From contig JAFSEP010000009.1 in NCBI GenBank assembly GCA_017435665.1, positions 1 through 42,161 on the forward strand: a stretch of 42,161 nucleotides of DNA, in the 5' to 3' direction. Both the position numbers and the translations under genes were made by a program. The notes below the pieces were generated by a model, which was not told the origin of the DNA, ran no database searches, and saw only the letters and a program-made list of their open reading frames with translations. This DNA is from Clostridia bacterium. Lineage in GTDB: Bacteria; Bacillota; Clostridia; Oscillospirales; Acutalibacteraceae. Of this stretch, positions 30,006 through 38,932 are shown piece by piece (within the stretch, counting starts at the first letter, position 1; every line of letters starts with the position of its first letter).

Positions 30006-30917
30006 TCATACCTCAGTCTTAGATTTTATATGGTCTCTGAAGAAGCGTATGCCCGCATCAATTGCGAGACAGCCTTCTTCGCTTTCGGGCTCAAGAACGG
30101 GGAATACGTGAGGAAGATCCTTGCCCTTGTATTTCTCAAAGTCCATAAGCTTCGTTTCAATTCCCTTGCTTCTGAAAAGCTCGGCAGTCTTTCTTGTCTG
30201 TTCTCTTGCAAGGAAGTCACCGCTGCTTGTTATCATAATCGTGGGAGGATACTCTGCGAAACCGATGATTTCATCAAGGTTCATATACTTATATGTGGGC
30301 TTGTTACGGTAGTTTTCGCCCCACATCAGCTTTGTGTAAAGTCCCATAACGCCATTTGTTTTCATATTCGGTACAGGTGAAGTGAGCATAAGCGCCGTAA
30401 GCTTCAGATTGCCGTAGACAACACCGAACACCTTTCTGAGCTTTTCGCTTGAAAGCAGAGCAGCTGAATATGAGCTGAGCTGACCGCCTGCCGAGTCACC
30501 CGTAAGCATAATATTATCCGTATCGCAGGGGTAGTTCTTCATATTTTCACTTATCCATTTAAGTGCATAAGCGCAATCCTGAAGCTGTTCGTTTACGGTT
30601 ACGGCAGGAGCAAGACGGTAGCTGATATTGAACACAACAAAGCCCCTTTTGGCAAGGTTGAGACAGTAAATCTTGTTAAGCTCCTTGTCGCCGTACATCC
30701 ATCCGCCGCCGTGAATGTCAATTATAACGGGAATTTTACCCTCGGTGCCTTCGGGGTAGTATACGTCAAGAAGATGATAGCTGTTTCCGTCATCTATATA
30801 TGCCAGATTGTTTATCTGAGTAACGCCCTCAGGCTCACTCTGTGTTGCAAGTCTTGCGTTATCGGATTTTTCCGTCTGTTTCCAGGAAAACTCCATCAGT
30901 TTTATTACGGGATGCAT
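30006..30917 (-). CDS. Alpha/beta hydrolase (hormone-sensitive lipase-like esterase)
   Basis: A 303-residue cytoplasmic esterase. The oxyanion-hole motif VIIDIHGGGWMYGDKEL is near residue 65 and the nucleophile elbow LTGDSAGGQLSS near residue 145, both typical of the HSL/acetyl-esterase group. The acid and histidine are likely in MITSSGDFLA and the KDLPHVFPV region. It probably removes acyl groups, such as acetyl from carbohydrates or xenobiotics; substrate not decided. The ATG at 30917 is chosen because AGGAGGAG lies six bases upstream and the earlier ATG has none. Promoter at 30949-30977. Cotranscribed with the MBL hydrolase. Confidence 0.88.
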   Translation of the reverse strand: MHPVIKLMEFSWKQTEKSDNARLATQSEPEGVTQINNLAYIDDGNSYHLLDVYYPEGTEGKIPVIIDIHGGGWMYGDKELNKIYCLNLAKRGFVVFNISYRLAPAVTVNEQLQDCAYALKWISENMKNYPCDTDNIMLTGDSAGGQLSSYSAALLSSEKLRKVFGVVYGNLKLTALMLTSPVPNMKTNGVMGLYTKLMWGENYRNKPTYKYMNLDEIIGFAEYPPTIMITSSGDFLAREQTRKTAELFRSKGIETKLMDFEKYKGKDLPHVFPVLEPESEEGCLAIDAGIRFFRDHIKSKTEV

Positions 30918-30948
30918 ATTTACTCCTCCTTTACAATTTAACAACTAT

Positions 30949-30977
30949 ATTATACTGTATCTTTTTCTTATAATCAA
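30949..30977 (-). promoter_or_regulatory. Promoter of the esterase-MBL operon
   Basis: On the minus strand TTGATT (30977-30972) and TATAAT (30954-30949), 17-bp spacer. Confidence 0.75.
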
Positions 30978-31002
30978 TAGACAATAAATTAACAGCTCGC
31001 TA

Positions 31003-31031
31003 TTGATTAGAGTGTTTTAATGTAATATAAT
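31003..31031 (+). promoter_or_regulatory. Promoter of the TagF-like gene
   Basis: TTGATT (31003-31008) and TATAAT (31026-31031), 17-bp spacer, divergent from the esterase promoter and with the same two hexamers. Confidence 0.75.
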
Positions 31032-31063
31032 AAAGAAAATCCCGTGAAATTGAGGTGAGACAG

Positions 31064-33643
31064 TTGAGTGACAAGGCATTTAAGTTTTCGGTTATTATCA
31101 AATGCGGCGGTGATGCACGGCAGACAGCCGTAACCTTTGAAAGCATAGCCGCACAGAATTGCTTTGAGGAGAGCATACAGGTTATCTTCCTCGGTGAGGA
31201 TGACGAAGCTGTAAGAAATGCTCTTATGAGCTATCCCGATAATACGTCTTCCGTTTACGGAAGCGGAAGGCTCCTTTCGGTAGCCCTCAGTGATGCAGAG
31301 GGTAAGTATTGCCTTATATGCAAAGCAGGTGAAGCTGTAAAATATAAGTCCACCTTCAAAAAGGCGGGAAGATTGTTCAGGGATAATGCAGGTGCTGATG
31401 CTGTTATACTGAAATTATATGACAGAGAGGGAAAGGGAAATTTCCTTAACTGCAAATTTCAGAATGAAGGCAGTCTTGTTGACCTTGACCGTCATCCCGA
31501 TTATATCCATACCGACCTGAGAGGTGTTTTTGTTCCGACACAGAAGCTCAAGGAAGTAATCGGTCAGGTGGGAGATAACAACGAAACTGTAATTCTCGGA
31601 GGGCTGCTTGCCGAAAAGGGCAGATACGCTCTGCTTGAAGACAGATATATCTGTGAGGATAAGCATTACGGCACCGACGACCTTTCAGCATTCTCAGACA
31701 CGGTTATGAGAGAGGGCAGAAGGCTTTGCAAATATGAATTTTTCAGAAAAGCCCTTGTATATGAGCTGTCCCGCATAATCCTACAAGACTTCCGTGGCTG
31801 TGAAAAAGAAGTATCCGATACGGTTAAGATGCTGCTTGACCTTGTTGAAAACAGGGATATTGCTTCATTCGGCAAGATTGATTATATAAAGAGACTTGCT
31901 CTGCTCAAGCTGAAAAACGGCAGCCTCTGCACAAAAAAGAAGCTCCTTTCGGGCAAGGTTGCAGATTCCTGCATTTATGCCCTTAAGGAGAAGGTGGGCA
32001 ATTCGGAGGATATCCCCGTAACTCTGTATTTTGTTTCTGCAGAAAACGGGAAGATTTCCGTGGAGTATTCTTCAGGAGCTGTCTGCGGTCTTTATAAAGC
32101 GGTAACACCCGTTGTTACCGTAAACGGCAAGGCAGTTCAGGTCAGGGAGAATACGGACGCCCTGAGATATACAACCTGCCTTGGTGAAAATATCACAGAG
32201 CACAGAATGTTCAGCTTTGAAGCTGATGCCGACCTTATCGGAAAGGGTGCCGATATAAAAATCGGGCTTGACTGCGACGGTGTTGAGGTTTATCCCAAAG
32301 GCTTTTCATTCAATCCTACCTGTCTGCTTGAGGGAAAGTATAAGCACCACTATCTTTATGATAACGGCTTTGCTTTCTTCTGCTCAGAAAATGTAATCAG
32401 GGTTGAGCCCTGCGACGAAAATAAACGTAAAGCACTTGAAGAGGCTTTTATTGAAGATATAGCAAACAGTAAGCTTCCCGATAAGGAAGAGCTGATTTCC
32501 CTCAGACGTGATTACTTTGCAAAGAAGGACAGCCTTGCAAAGCCCGTATGGCTCGTAAGTGACAGACCTTCAAGGGCAGGGGATAACGGTGAAGTCTTCT
32601 TTGAATATGTTGCTGAAAACCGTAGAGATGAGGTTGACGCATACTTCGTTATTTCCCAAGCAAGTGATGATTACGAAAGAATTTCAAAAGTCGGCAGGGT
32701 GGTTGAGCCACTTTCATATGAGCATAAGTTGCTTTTCCTTCTTGCTGAAAAGAACGTGTCTGCTCAGGCTGATATTTACGTGACAAATCCCTTCGGTAAG
32801 TCCCGCAGAGCAGTTCACGACCTGATGAAATCAGATTTCATCTTCCTTCAGCACGGTGTCATCAAGGATGACCTGTCCGATTGGCTGAGACGGTATAAGA
32901 AGAATATAAAAGGCTTCGTTACCTCGGCTTCCGCAGAGCGTGACTCTATAATCAATAATAAAAACTACGCCTACGCTGAAGATACCGTATGGCTGACGGG
33001 TCTGCCCCGATTTGATAAGCTTTGTGACAGAAGCAGAAAAATTATAACCTTTATCCCCACCTGGAGAAAATATCTGGTTTCCTCTCAGGATTCCCTGAAG
33101 GGCACAAGAAGCTTTGATATCAGCTTCACACAGAGCGATTTCTATAAGTTCTATAACGCTGTTGTCAATGATGAAAGACTTCTGCGCACGGCAGAGGAAA
33201 CAGGCTATACAATAGCAATTCTTCCTCACCCGAATATGGCACAGGCAATGCATTTCTTCAGCTTTGATGACAGGGTAACGGTGTATGATTCAACCAAAAA
33301 ATATGCAGAGGTATTCACGGAAAGCTCCCTGCTTGTAACGGACTATTCTTCTGCTGTATTCGACTTTGTATATATGAGAAAGCCCGTTGTTTACTGTCAG
33401 TTTGACAAGGAACGCTTCTTCTCAGGTGAGCATAATTATATTCAGGGCTACTTCGACTATGAGCGTGACGGCTTCGGCGAGGTTGAATACGATGCCGTTG
33501 CAACCGTTGACAGAATTATTGAATATATGAAAAACGGCTGCACAATGAAGGAAAAATACCGTTCAAGGGCAGACAGCTTCTTCGAATTCGGTGACAGAAA
33601 TAACTGCAAGAGAGTTTATGAGTATATAATCAGAAACAGATAA
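31064..33643 (+). CDS. TagF-like CDP-glycerol:polyol glycerophosphotransferase
   Basis: An 859-residue protein with three parts. Residues 1 to about 120 resemble a GT2 domain (FSVIIKCGGDARQTAVTFES) but without a DxD metal motif, so it is probably not catalytic. Residues about 130-480 hold a helical and a beta-rich section (SVEYSSGAVCGLYKAVTPVV). The C-terminal domain (about 500-850) is the glycerophosphotransferase fold: FLQHGVIKDDLSDWL, VWLTGLPRFDKL, ITFIPTWRKYL, VTDYSSAVFDFVYMRKPVVY. It would extend poly(glycerol-phosphate) wall polymer or a phosphate-linked capsule at the inner membrane face. The start is TTG at 31064, since GAGGTG lies seven bases before it; the GTG at 31055 is inside that site. 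No other wall-polymer gene is adjacent. Confidence 0.88.
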   Translation: MSDKAFKFSVIIKCGGDARQTAVTFESIAAQNCFEESIQVIFLGEDDEAVRNALMSYPDNTSSVYGSGRLLSVALSDAEGKYCLICKAGEAVKYKSTFKKAGRLFRDNAGADAVILKLYDREGKGNFLNCKFQNEGSLVDLDRHPDYIHTDLRGVFVPTQKLKEVIGQVGDNNETVILGGLLAEKGRYALLEDRYICEDKHYGTDDLSAFSDTVMREGRRLCKYEFFRKALVYELSRIILQDFRGCEKEVSDTVKMLLDLVENRDIASFGKIDYIKRLALLKLKNGSLCTKKKLLSGKVADSCIYALKEKVGNSEDIPVTLYFVSAENGKISVEYSSGAVCGLYKAVTPVVTVNGKAVQVRENTDALRYTTCLGENITEHRMFSFEADADLIGKGADIKIGLDCDGVEVYPKGFSFNPTCLLEGKYKHHYLYDNGFAFFCSENVIRVEPCDENKRKALEEAFIEDIANSKLPDKEELISLRRDYFAKKDSLAKPVWLVSDRPSRAGDNGEVFFEYVAENRRDEVDAYFVISQASDDYERISKVGRVVEPLSYEHKLLFLLAEKNVSAQADIYVTNPFGKSRRAVHDLMKSDFIFLQHGVIKDDLSDWLRRYKKNIKGFVTSASAERDSIINNKNYAYAEDTVWLTGLPRFDKLCDRSRKIITFIPTWRKYLVSSQDSLKGTRSFDISFTQSDFYKFYNAVVNDERLLRTAEETGYTIAILPHPNMAQAMHFFSFDDRVTVYDSTKKYAEVFTESSLLVTDYSSAVFDFVYMRKPVVYCQFDKERFFSGEHNYIQGYFDYERDGFGEVEYDAVATVDRIIEYMKNGCTMKEKYRSRADSFFEFGDRNNCKRVYEYIIRNR

Positions 33644-33648
33644 AAGGA

Positions 33649-33681
33649 AAGAGGTACAGTTCTTCGGGAACCGTACCTCTT
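33649..33681. terminator. Bidirectional terminator, TagF-like gene and TatD gene
   Basis: AAGAGGTAC...GTACCTCTT with inner GTTC-TTCG-GGAAC lies between convergent stops. T-rich GCTTTAT follows on the plus strand and TTTCCTTTTA on the minus strand. Confidence 0.85.
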
Positions 33682-33684
33682 GCT

Positions 33685-34446
33685 TTATATTCCGAAAAGT
33701 CTTTTTCCGTTTTCCGTTGCCGTATCAATAATAAACTGAGCACTTTCTCCTCTTACTTCGGCAATTTTCTCCGCAGTATAAGGAATAAGAGACGAATCAT
33801 TACGCTTGCCCCTGAAGGGAACGGGCGACATATAGGGCGCATCGGTTTCAAGAAGCAGTCTGTCAAGAGGTATGCTCTGTGCAACCTCAAGAGGCTTTCT
33901 TGCATTCTTGAAGGTAACTGCACCGCCGAGACCTATATACATTCCCAGCTTCACGATTTCCTGAGCCATTTGAGCACTTCCCGAGAAGCAGTGAACAACG
34001 CCTTTCGGTCTGTACTTTGTCAGCAGGTCAAGAGTATCCTGATGGGATTCTCTGTCGTGAACTATAACGGGAAGGTCAAGCTCGTTTGCGAGAATAAGCT
34101 GCTTTTCAAAGATATCCTTCTGAATTTCTCTGGGTGAGAAATCGTAGTGATAATCAAGGCCGATTTCACCGATGGCAACTGCCTTCTTATGCTTAGCAAG
34201 CTCTCTTATCAGCTCTATGGCGTTTTCGGGAGCATCCTCTGCTTCGTGAGGATGAATACCCACAGCACCGTAAACAAAGCTGAATTTATCGCAAAGCTCA
34301 AGAGTGCTTTTGCAGGAGGAGATGTCACATCCGCAGTTTATTATGAGACTTACACCCGACTGATGAACGGCTGTGAGGGTTTCCTCAAGGTCATCCCTGA
34401 ACCGTTCGTCATCGTAGTGAGCGTGTGTATCAAAAATGTTTTTCAT
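33685..34446 (-). CDS. TatD-family metal-dependent DNase
   Basis: A 253-residue amidohydrolase-fold nuclease. The metal ligands are visible in FDTHAHYDDERF (His8, His10), AIGEIGLDYHYDF (glutamate near 95), VIVHDRESHQDTL, GVVHCFSGS and LLETDAPYMSP. Family members have 3'-5' exonuclease activity and roles in DNA turnover or quality control. Length is typical. Its ATG overlaps the metG stop by one base (TAATG), the usual metG-tatD arrangement in Firmicutes, and it is translationally coupled. Confidence 0.94.
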   Translation of the reverse strand: MKNIFDTHAHYDDERFRDDLEETLTAVHQSGVSLIINCGCDISSCKSTLELCDKFSFVYGAVGIHPHEAEDAPENAIELIRELAKHKKAVAIGEIGLDYHYDFSPREIQKDIFEKQLILANELDLPVIVHDRESHQDTLDLLTKYRPKGVVHCFSGSAQMAQEIVKLGMYIGLGGAVTFKNARKPLEVAQSIPLDRLLLETDAPYMSPVPFRGKRNDSSLIPYTAEKIAEVRGESAQFIIDTATENGKRLFGI

Positions 34447-36380
34447 TATCTTATCTTTGCACCGTTGGGAAGATTGTCAACGAAAACAACCTTAACATCG
34501 TTTTCACCGCAGTCACCTGCAAGAATCATTCCGCAGCTTTCAACACCGCAGAGAACGGCAGGCTTGAGGTTAGCAACCACAACAACCTTGTGACCGATAA
34601 GCTCTTCGGGCTTGTAGTACTGAGCAATACCTGAAGCAACTGTTCTGGGCTTGCCTGAGCCGTCATCAAGTGTGAGCTGAAGAAGCTTCTTTGCTCTCTT
34701 GACGGGAACGCAGTCCTTGACCTGAGCAACACGAAGCTCAACCTTAGCGAAATCGTCAATACCGATCTGTGCTACGCCTTCAAGCTCCTGAGCAAGCTTA
34801 GCCTTTGCCATTTCCTTTTCAATCTTTGCATTGACTTCGGCAAGCATCTTTTCAGCATCAATTCTTGAGAAGAGGGGAGTAGCCTCGCCAACCTTGTTGC
34901 CGCTTACAAGTGCGCCGAAGGATGAAAGACTGTCATAATCTGTTATGTCTGTGCCAAGCTGAGCGAAGATAGCCTTTGCTGTATCGGGAAGGAATGCAGT
35001 AAGAAGAACAGCAATCTGACGGATAGCTTCAAGGAGGTTGTAAAGAACGGTACCGAGACGGTCATATTCCTCATTCTTTGCAAGTGTCCAGGGAGTTGTT
35101 TCGTCAATATACTTGTTGCAACGCTTTGCAAGATTCATAACAGCGTCAACCGCATCAGCCATATGGTAAGAATTGATGTTATCGTCAACCTTCTTAACCG
35201 TCATTGCGGCAAATTCCTTGAGCTCTCTGTCAAGCTCTGTTTCTTCACCCGGTACCTTGATTTCACCGCCGAAATACTTGTTGTTCATGGCGATAGTTCT
35301 GTTTACAAGGTTGCCGAGAGTGTTTGCAAGGTCAGAATTGTATCTCTCAATGATTGTTTCATAGGAGATAGAGCCGTCGTTTGCGTGGGGCATCTCTGAA
35401 AGAAGATAGTATCTTGTTGCATCAACGCCGAGAAGGCTTACAAGGTCATCTGCATAGATAACGTTACCCCTTGACTTGCTCATCTTGTCGGTTCCGAAAA
35501 GGAGCCAGGGATGACCGTATACCTGCTTGGGTAATTCCTCACCCAGAGCCATAAGCATAATGGGCCAGTAAATTGTGTGGAATCTTACAATATCCTTACC
35601 GATGATGTGAACATCGGCAGGCCAGTATTTCTTATAAAGGTCAGCGCTTCCGTCAGGGTCGTAGCCGAGAGCTGTTATATAGTTTGAAAGAGCATCAATC
35701 CATACATAGATAACGTGCTTATCGTCAAATGAAACGGGAACGCCCCATTTGAATGATGTTCTTGAAACGCAGAGGTCCTGAAGACCGGGCTTTATGAAGT
35801 TATTGAGCATTTCTTTCTTTCTGCTTTCGGGATAGATGAAGTTATCGTTCTGCTCAATATAATCCTCAAGCTGCTTCTGATACTTTGAAAGCTTCAGGAA
35901 ATAAGCTTCTTCCTTTGCCTTTGTAACGTCTCTGCCGCAGTCGGGGCACTTGCCGTCAACAAGCTGAGACTCTGTCCAGAAGGACTCGCAGGGAGTGCAG
36001 TAAAGACCCTCGTATTCACTCTTGTAAATATCTCCCTGGTCATAGAGCTTTTTGAAAATCTTCTGAACTGTCTTTTCGTGATAGTCATCGGTTGTTCTGA
36101 TAAACTTATCGTATGTTGTGTTGAGAAGGTCGCAGATATCCTTGATTTCACCGGCTACCTTGTCTACGTATTCCTTGGGTGAAACACCTGCAGTTTTTGC
36201 ATACTCCTCGATTTTCTGACCGTGCTCGTCCGTGCCTGTCAGGAAAAATACGTCATAGCCCTGAAGTCTCTTGTAACGTGCAATAGCATCGGTTAAAACG
36301 ATTTCATAGCTGTTACCGATATGAGGCTTACGTGAAGTATAAGCAATAGCGGTGGTGATATAAAACTTACCCTTATCCAT
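34446..36380 (-). CDS. metG: Methionyl-tRNA synthetase
   Basis: A 644-residue class I synthetase that charges tRNA-Met. The HIGH signature appears as KPHIGNSYEIVLTDA (residues 18-32) and the KMSKS loop as DKMSKSRGNVIYADD near residue 298. The connective domain binds one zinc through CTPCESFW and CPDCGRD. From about residue 540 an EMAP-like tRNA-binding domain (VELRVAQVKDCVPVKRAKKL) forms the C-terminus, as in dimeric bacterial enzymes. No T-box leader is visible in the roughly 190-bp upstream region; a TGGTATAAT -10 lies at about 36424-36432. AAAGGAT precedes the ATG. Followed by tatD. Confidence 0.97.
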   Translation of the reverse strand: MDKGKFYITTAIAYTSRKPHIGNSYEIVLTDAIARYKRLQGYDVFFLTGTDEHGQKIEEYAKTAGVSPKEYVDKVAGEIKDICDLLNTTYDKFIRTTDDYHEKTVQKIFKKLYDQGDIYKSEYEGLYCTPCESFWTESQLVDGKCPDCGRDVTKAKEEAYFLKLSKYQKQLEDYIEQNDNFIYPESRKKEMLNNFIKPGLQDLCVSRTSFKWGVPVSFDDKHVIYVWIDALSNYITALGYDPDGSADLYKKYWPADVHIIGKDIVRFHTIYWPIMLMALGEELPKQVYGHPWLLFGTDKMSKSRGNVIYADDLVSLLGVDATRYYLLSEMPHANDGSISYETIIERYNSDLANTLGNLVNRTIAMNNKYFGGEIKVPGEETELDRELKEFAAMTVKKVDDNINSYHMADAVDAVMNLAKRCNKYIDETTPWTLAKNEEYDRLGTVLYNLLEAIRQIAVLLTAFLPDTAKAIFAQLGTDITDYDSLSSFGALVSGNKVGEATPLFSRIDAEKMLAEVNAKIEKEMAKAKLAQELEGVAQIGIDDFAKVELRVAQVKDCVPVKRAKKLLQLTLDDGSGKPRTVASGIAQYYKPEELIGHKVVVVANLKPAVLCGVESCGMILAGDCGENDVKVVFVDNLPNGAKIR

Positions 36381-36573
36381 TTATATCATATCCTTTCGTT
36401 TGTTATTTTACATAATTACCGTAATTATACCACAATAAAACTGAAAATGGAATATAAAAACAGCAAATTTTTCCTGAGACACCGTATCTATTTTTTTCGG
36501 GGTTTTATTTTCCTGATTTGTGTGATAAAATATAATCCGTTATTAAGGTTCAAATAAAACAGAAGGTGCATAA

Positions 36574-37341
36574 ATGATTACAAATTACCATACACACACT
36601 CAAAGATGCTATCACGCCAAAGGTGAAGACGAGGAATTCGTCATAGCTGCCATTGAAAGAGGACTGAAGGTGCTGGGCTTTGCCGACCACGGCCCCTGGC
36701 CTTACGAAAATTATGTTTCGGGTATGCGTATGCCCTTATCCGAGGCTGAGGATTATATCAGAAGTATAAATGAGCTGAAGAAAAAATACGCAGATAAAAT
36801 TGAAATAAAGCTGGGCTTTGAATATGAGTATTTCCCGGAGTATACTGATTGGTTACGTGAATTTATCAGAGAAAACGGGATCGATTATATTATCCTCGGC
36901 CACCACTTTGTACCCCGTGAAATCGGCGGTGCATACGCAGGAAGACTGATGCCTGTCAACGTGCTTTATGATTACTGCGATCAGGTTTGCGAAGGTATAA
37001 AAACGGGATTGTTTGCCTATGTTGCCCACCCCGATTTATATATGAGGGAATATCCCTCCTTTGATGAACACGCACGGGCTGTGGCAAATAAAATCTGTGA
37101 TACGGCAAAAGAGTGTGATATACCGCTTGAGTATAATATACTCGGACTGAGAAAGGCCGAAAACGAGGGAAAAGAGGGCTATCCTTATCACAGCTTCTGG
37201 GAAATTGCCGCAGAAAAGTCAAACAGAGTCATATTGGGAATTGATGCCCACACACCTCAGGAGATAACAGACAGCAAGTATATTAATATTGCTGAAAAAG
37301 CAGTAGCGGAGCTTGGCTTGGAGGTTTGTCGGTATATATAA
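36574..37341 (+). CDS. PHP-domain phosphatase (histidinol-phosphatase-like)
   Basis: A 255-residue PHP-superfamily hydrolase of the HisJ type, which removes phosphate from histidinol phosphate. The trinuclear metal site is in NYHTHTQRCYHAKG (residues 3-16), GFADHGPWPYENYV, KLGFEYEYFPEY, LGHHFVP, VAHPDLYM and GIDAHTP. No other histidine gene is near, so it could act on a different phosphoester. AGAAGGTG precedes the ATG. It stands alone between metG (divergent) and the DUF1846 gene. Confidence 0.87.
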   Translation: MITNYHTHTQRCYHAKGEDEEFVIAAIERGLKVLGFADHGPWPYENYVSGMRMPLSEAEDYIRSINELKKKYADKIEIKLGFEYEYFPEYTDWLREFIRENGIDYIILGHHFVPREIGGAYAGRLMPVNVLYDYCDQVCEGIKTGLFAYVAHPDLYMREYPSFDEHARAVANKICDTAKECDIPLEYNILGLRKAENEGKEGYPYHSFWEIAAEKSNRVILGIDAHTPQEITDSKYINIAEKAVAELGLEVCRYI

Positions 37342-37442
37342 TATTTTGAATAAAAAACGGGAATATTTTTTCAGGTGAGATTGAAAAAATCAAAAGTATG
37401 TGATAAAATAAATTGTTTTATGTTTTCATAGGGGATGATTAT

Positions 37443-38927
37443 ATGAAAAAGATAGGTTTTGACAATGAGAAATATCTTATAATGCAATCTGAAAAGATTA
37501 TGAACAGAAGAAAGCAGTTCGGAGGTAAGCTCTACCTTGAATTCGGCGGAAAGCTGTTCGATGATTTTCACGCATCAAGAGTTCTGCCCGGCTTTGAGCC
37601 TGACAGTAAGATGAGAATGCTTACTCAGCTGAAGGATCAGGCTGAGATAGTCTTTGCCATAAACGCAGGCGACATCGAAAAGAACAAGGTCAGAGCCGAT
37701 ACGGGTATTACCTATGACCTTGAAATTCTCAGACTCATTGACGTTTTCAGAAGCTACGGCTTCTGTGTGGGTAGCGTGGTGCTGACTCAGTTTGCGGGAC
37801 AGCCTTCTGCAGTGGGCTTCAGCAAGAAGCTCGATTCAATGGGTATCAAGAATTACAAGCACTATAAAATCGACGGCTATCCCTCAAAGGTTTCGTATAT
37901 CGTCAGTGACGAGGGCTTCGGAAAGAATGATTACGTTGAAACCGAAAGACCCATTGTTGTTGTAACGGCACCGGGTCCCGGTAGCGGAAAGATGGCAGTC
38001 TGCCTTTCTCAGCTTTATCACGAGCATAAGAGAGGTATATCTGCAGGCTATGCAAAATACGAAACCTTCCCCATCTGGAATTTGCCTCTTAATCATCCCG
38101 TAAACCTTGCATACGAGGCAGCAACGGCTGACCTTAACGATATAAATATGATTGACCCCTATCACTTTGAAGCATACAACGTGCAGACGGTCAACTATAA
38201 CAGAGATGTTGAAATTTTCCCTGTGCTCAAGGCGATATTTACTCAGATTCTCGGTGAGTCTCCCTATAAGTCACCTACGGATATGGGTGTTAATATGCTC
38301 GGCTACTGCATAACCGATGAGGAATCAGTCAGGGAAAGCGCAAAGAACGAAATCATCCGCCGTTACTATGCCGCTATGTGCAAAAAGCGCAAGGGCAGAA
38401 GCAACGACGATGAAATATCAAAGATTGAAGTTCTTATGGAAAAGGCTGAGATTGCACCTGAGGACAGAAAGGTTGTTGTGGCGGCAAAGGAAAAGTGCGA
38501 GGTATCGGGTGTAACTGCCTGTGCAATAGAAATCGGTGAAAACGCAATTATCACCGGTAAGAATTCGTCACTTCTCGGTGCTGCATCGGCAATGCTTCTT
38601 AATGCAATGAAGTATCTTGCAGGTATTCAGGACGACATTCTCCTTATTTCGCCCGTTATCATTGAGCCTATCCAGAAGCTCAAGACGGAGCATTTCGGAA
38701 GCGATAATCCCAGACTTTCCGTTTCGGAGGTGCTTATGGCACTTTCAATCTGTGCCGCAACAAATCCCATGGCACAGCACGCTCTCAATCAGATTTCAAA
38801 GCTGAAGGGCTGCGAAATGCACTCAACGGCAATTCTCTCAAGTGACGATGAAAGCACAATAAAGAAGCTTGGAATAAATCTTACAACGGAAGCAGAGTAT
38901 GAAAGTGCAAAACTATTCCACACTTGA
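37443..38927 (+). CDS. DUF1846 protein
   Basis: A 494-residue cytoplasmic protein of the DUF1846 family, conserved in anaerobic Firmicutes and some streptococci, with no settled function. Recognisable blocks are KIGFDNEKYLIMQSEKIMNR at the N-terminus, LYLEFGGKLFDDFHASRVLP, VVVTAPGPGSGKMAVCLSQL (a glycine-rich phosphate-loop-like stretch near residue 180) and the cysteine-containing MLGYCITDEE. The ATG at 37443 is chosen for its GGGGAT and conserved start; the frame extends 10 codons upstream without a ribosome site. It ends six bases before the heptamer array of the four-helix-bundle element. Confidence 0.92.
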   Translation: MKKIGFDNEKYLIMQSEKIMNRRKQFGGKLYLEFGGKLFDDFHASRVLPGFEPDSKMRMLTQLKDQAEIVFAINAGDIEKNKVRADTGITYDLEILRLIDVFRSYGFCVGSVVLTQFAGQPSAVGFSKKLDSMGIKNYKHYKIDGYPSKVSYIVSDEGFGKNDYVETERPIVVVTAPGPGSGKMAVCLSQLYHEHKRGISAGYAKYETFPIWNLPLNHPVNLAYEAATADLNDINMIDPYHFEAYNVQTVNYNRDVEIFPVLKAIFTQILGESPYKSPTDMGVNMLGYCITDEESVRESAKNEIIRRYYAAMCKKRKGRSNDDEISKIEVLMEKAEIAPEDRKVVVAAKEKCEVSGVTACAIEIGENAIITGKNSSLLGAASAMLLNAMKYLAGIQDDILLISPVIIEPIQKLKTEHFGSDNPRLSVSEVLMALSICAATNPMAQHALNQISKLKGCEMHSTAILSSDDESTIKKLGINLTTEAEYESAKLFHT

Positions 38928-38932
38928 TTAAG

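Noticed and set aside
36381-36573. T-box riboswitch before metG
   Set aside because: The leader is short and lacks the conserved T-box antiterminator bulge sequence; nothing resembling a specifier stem was found.
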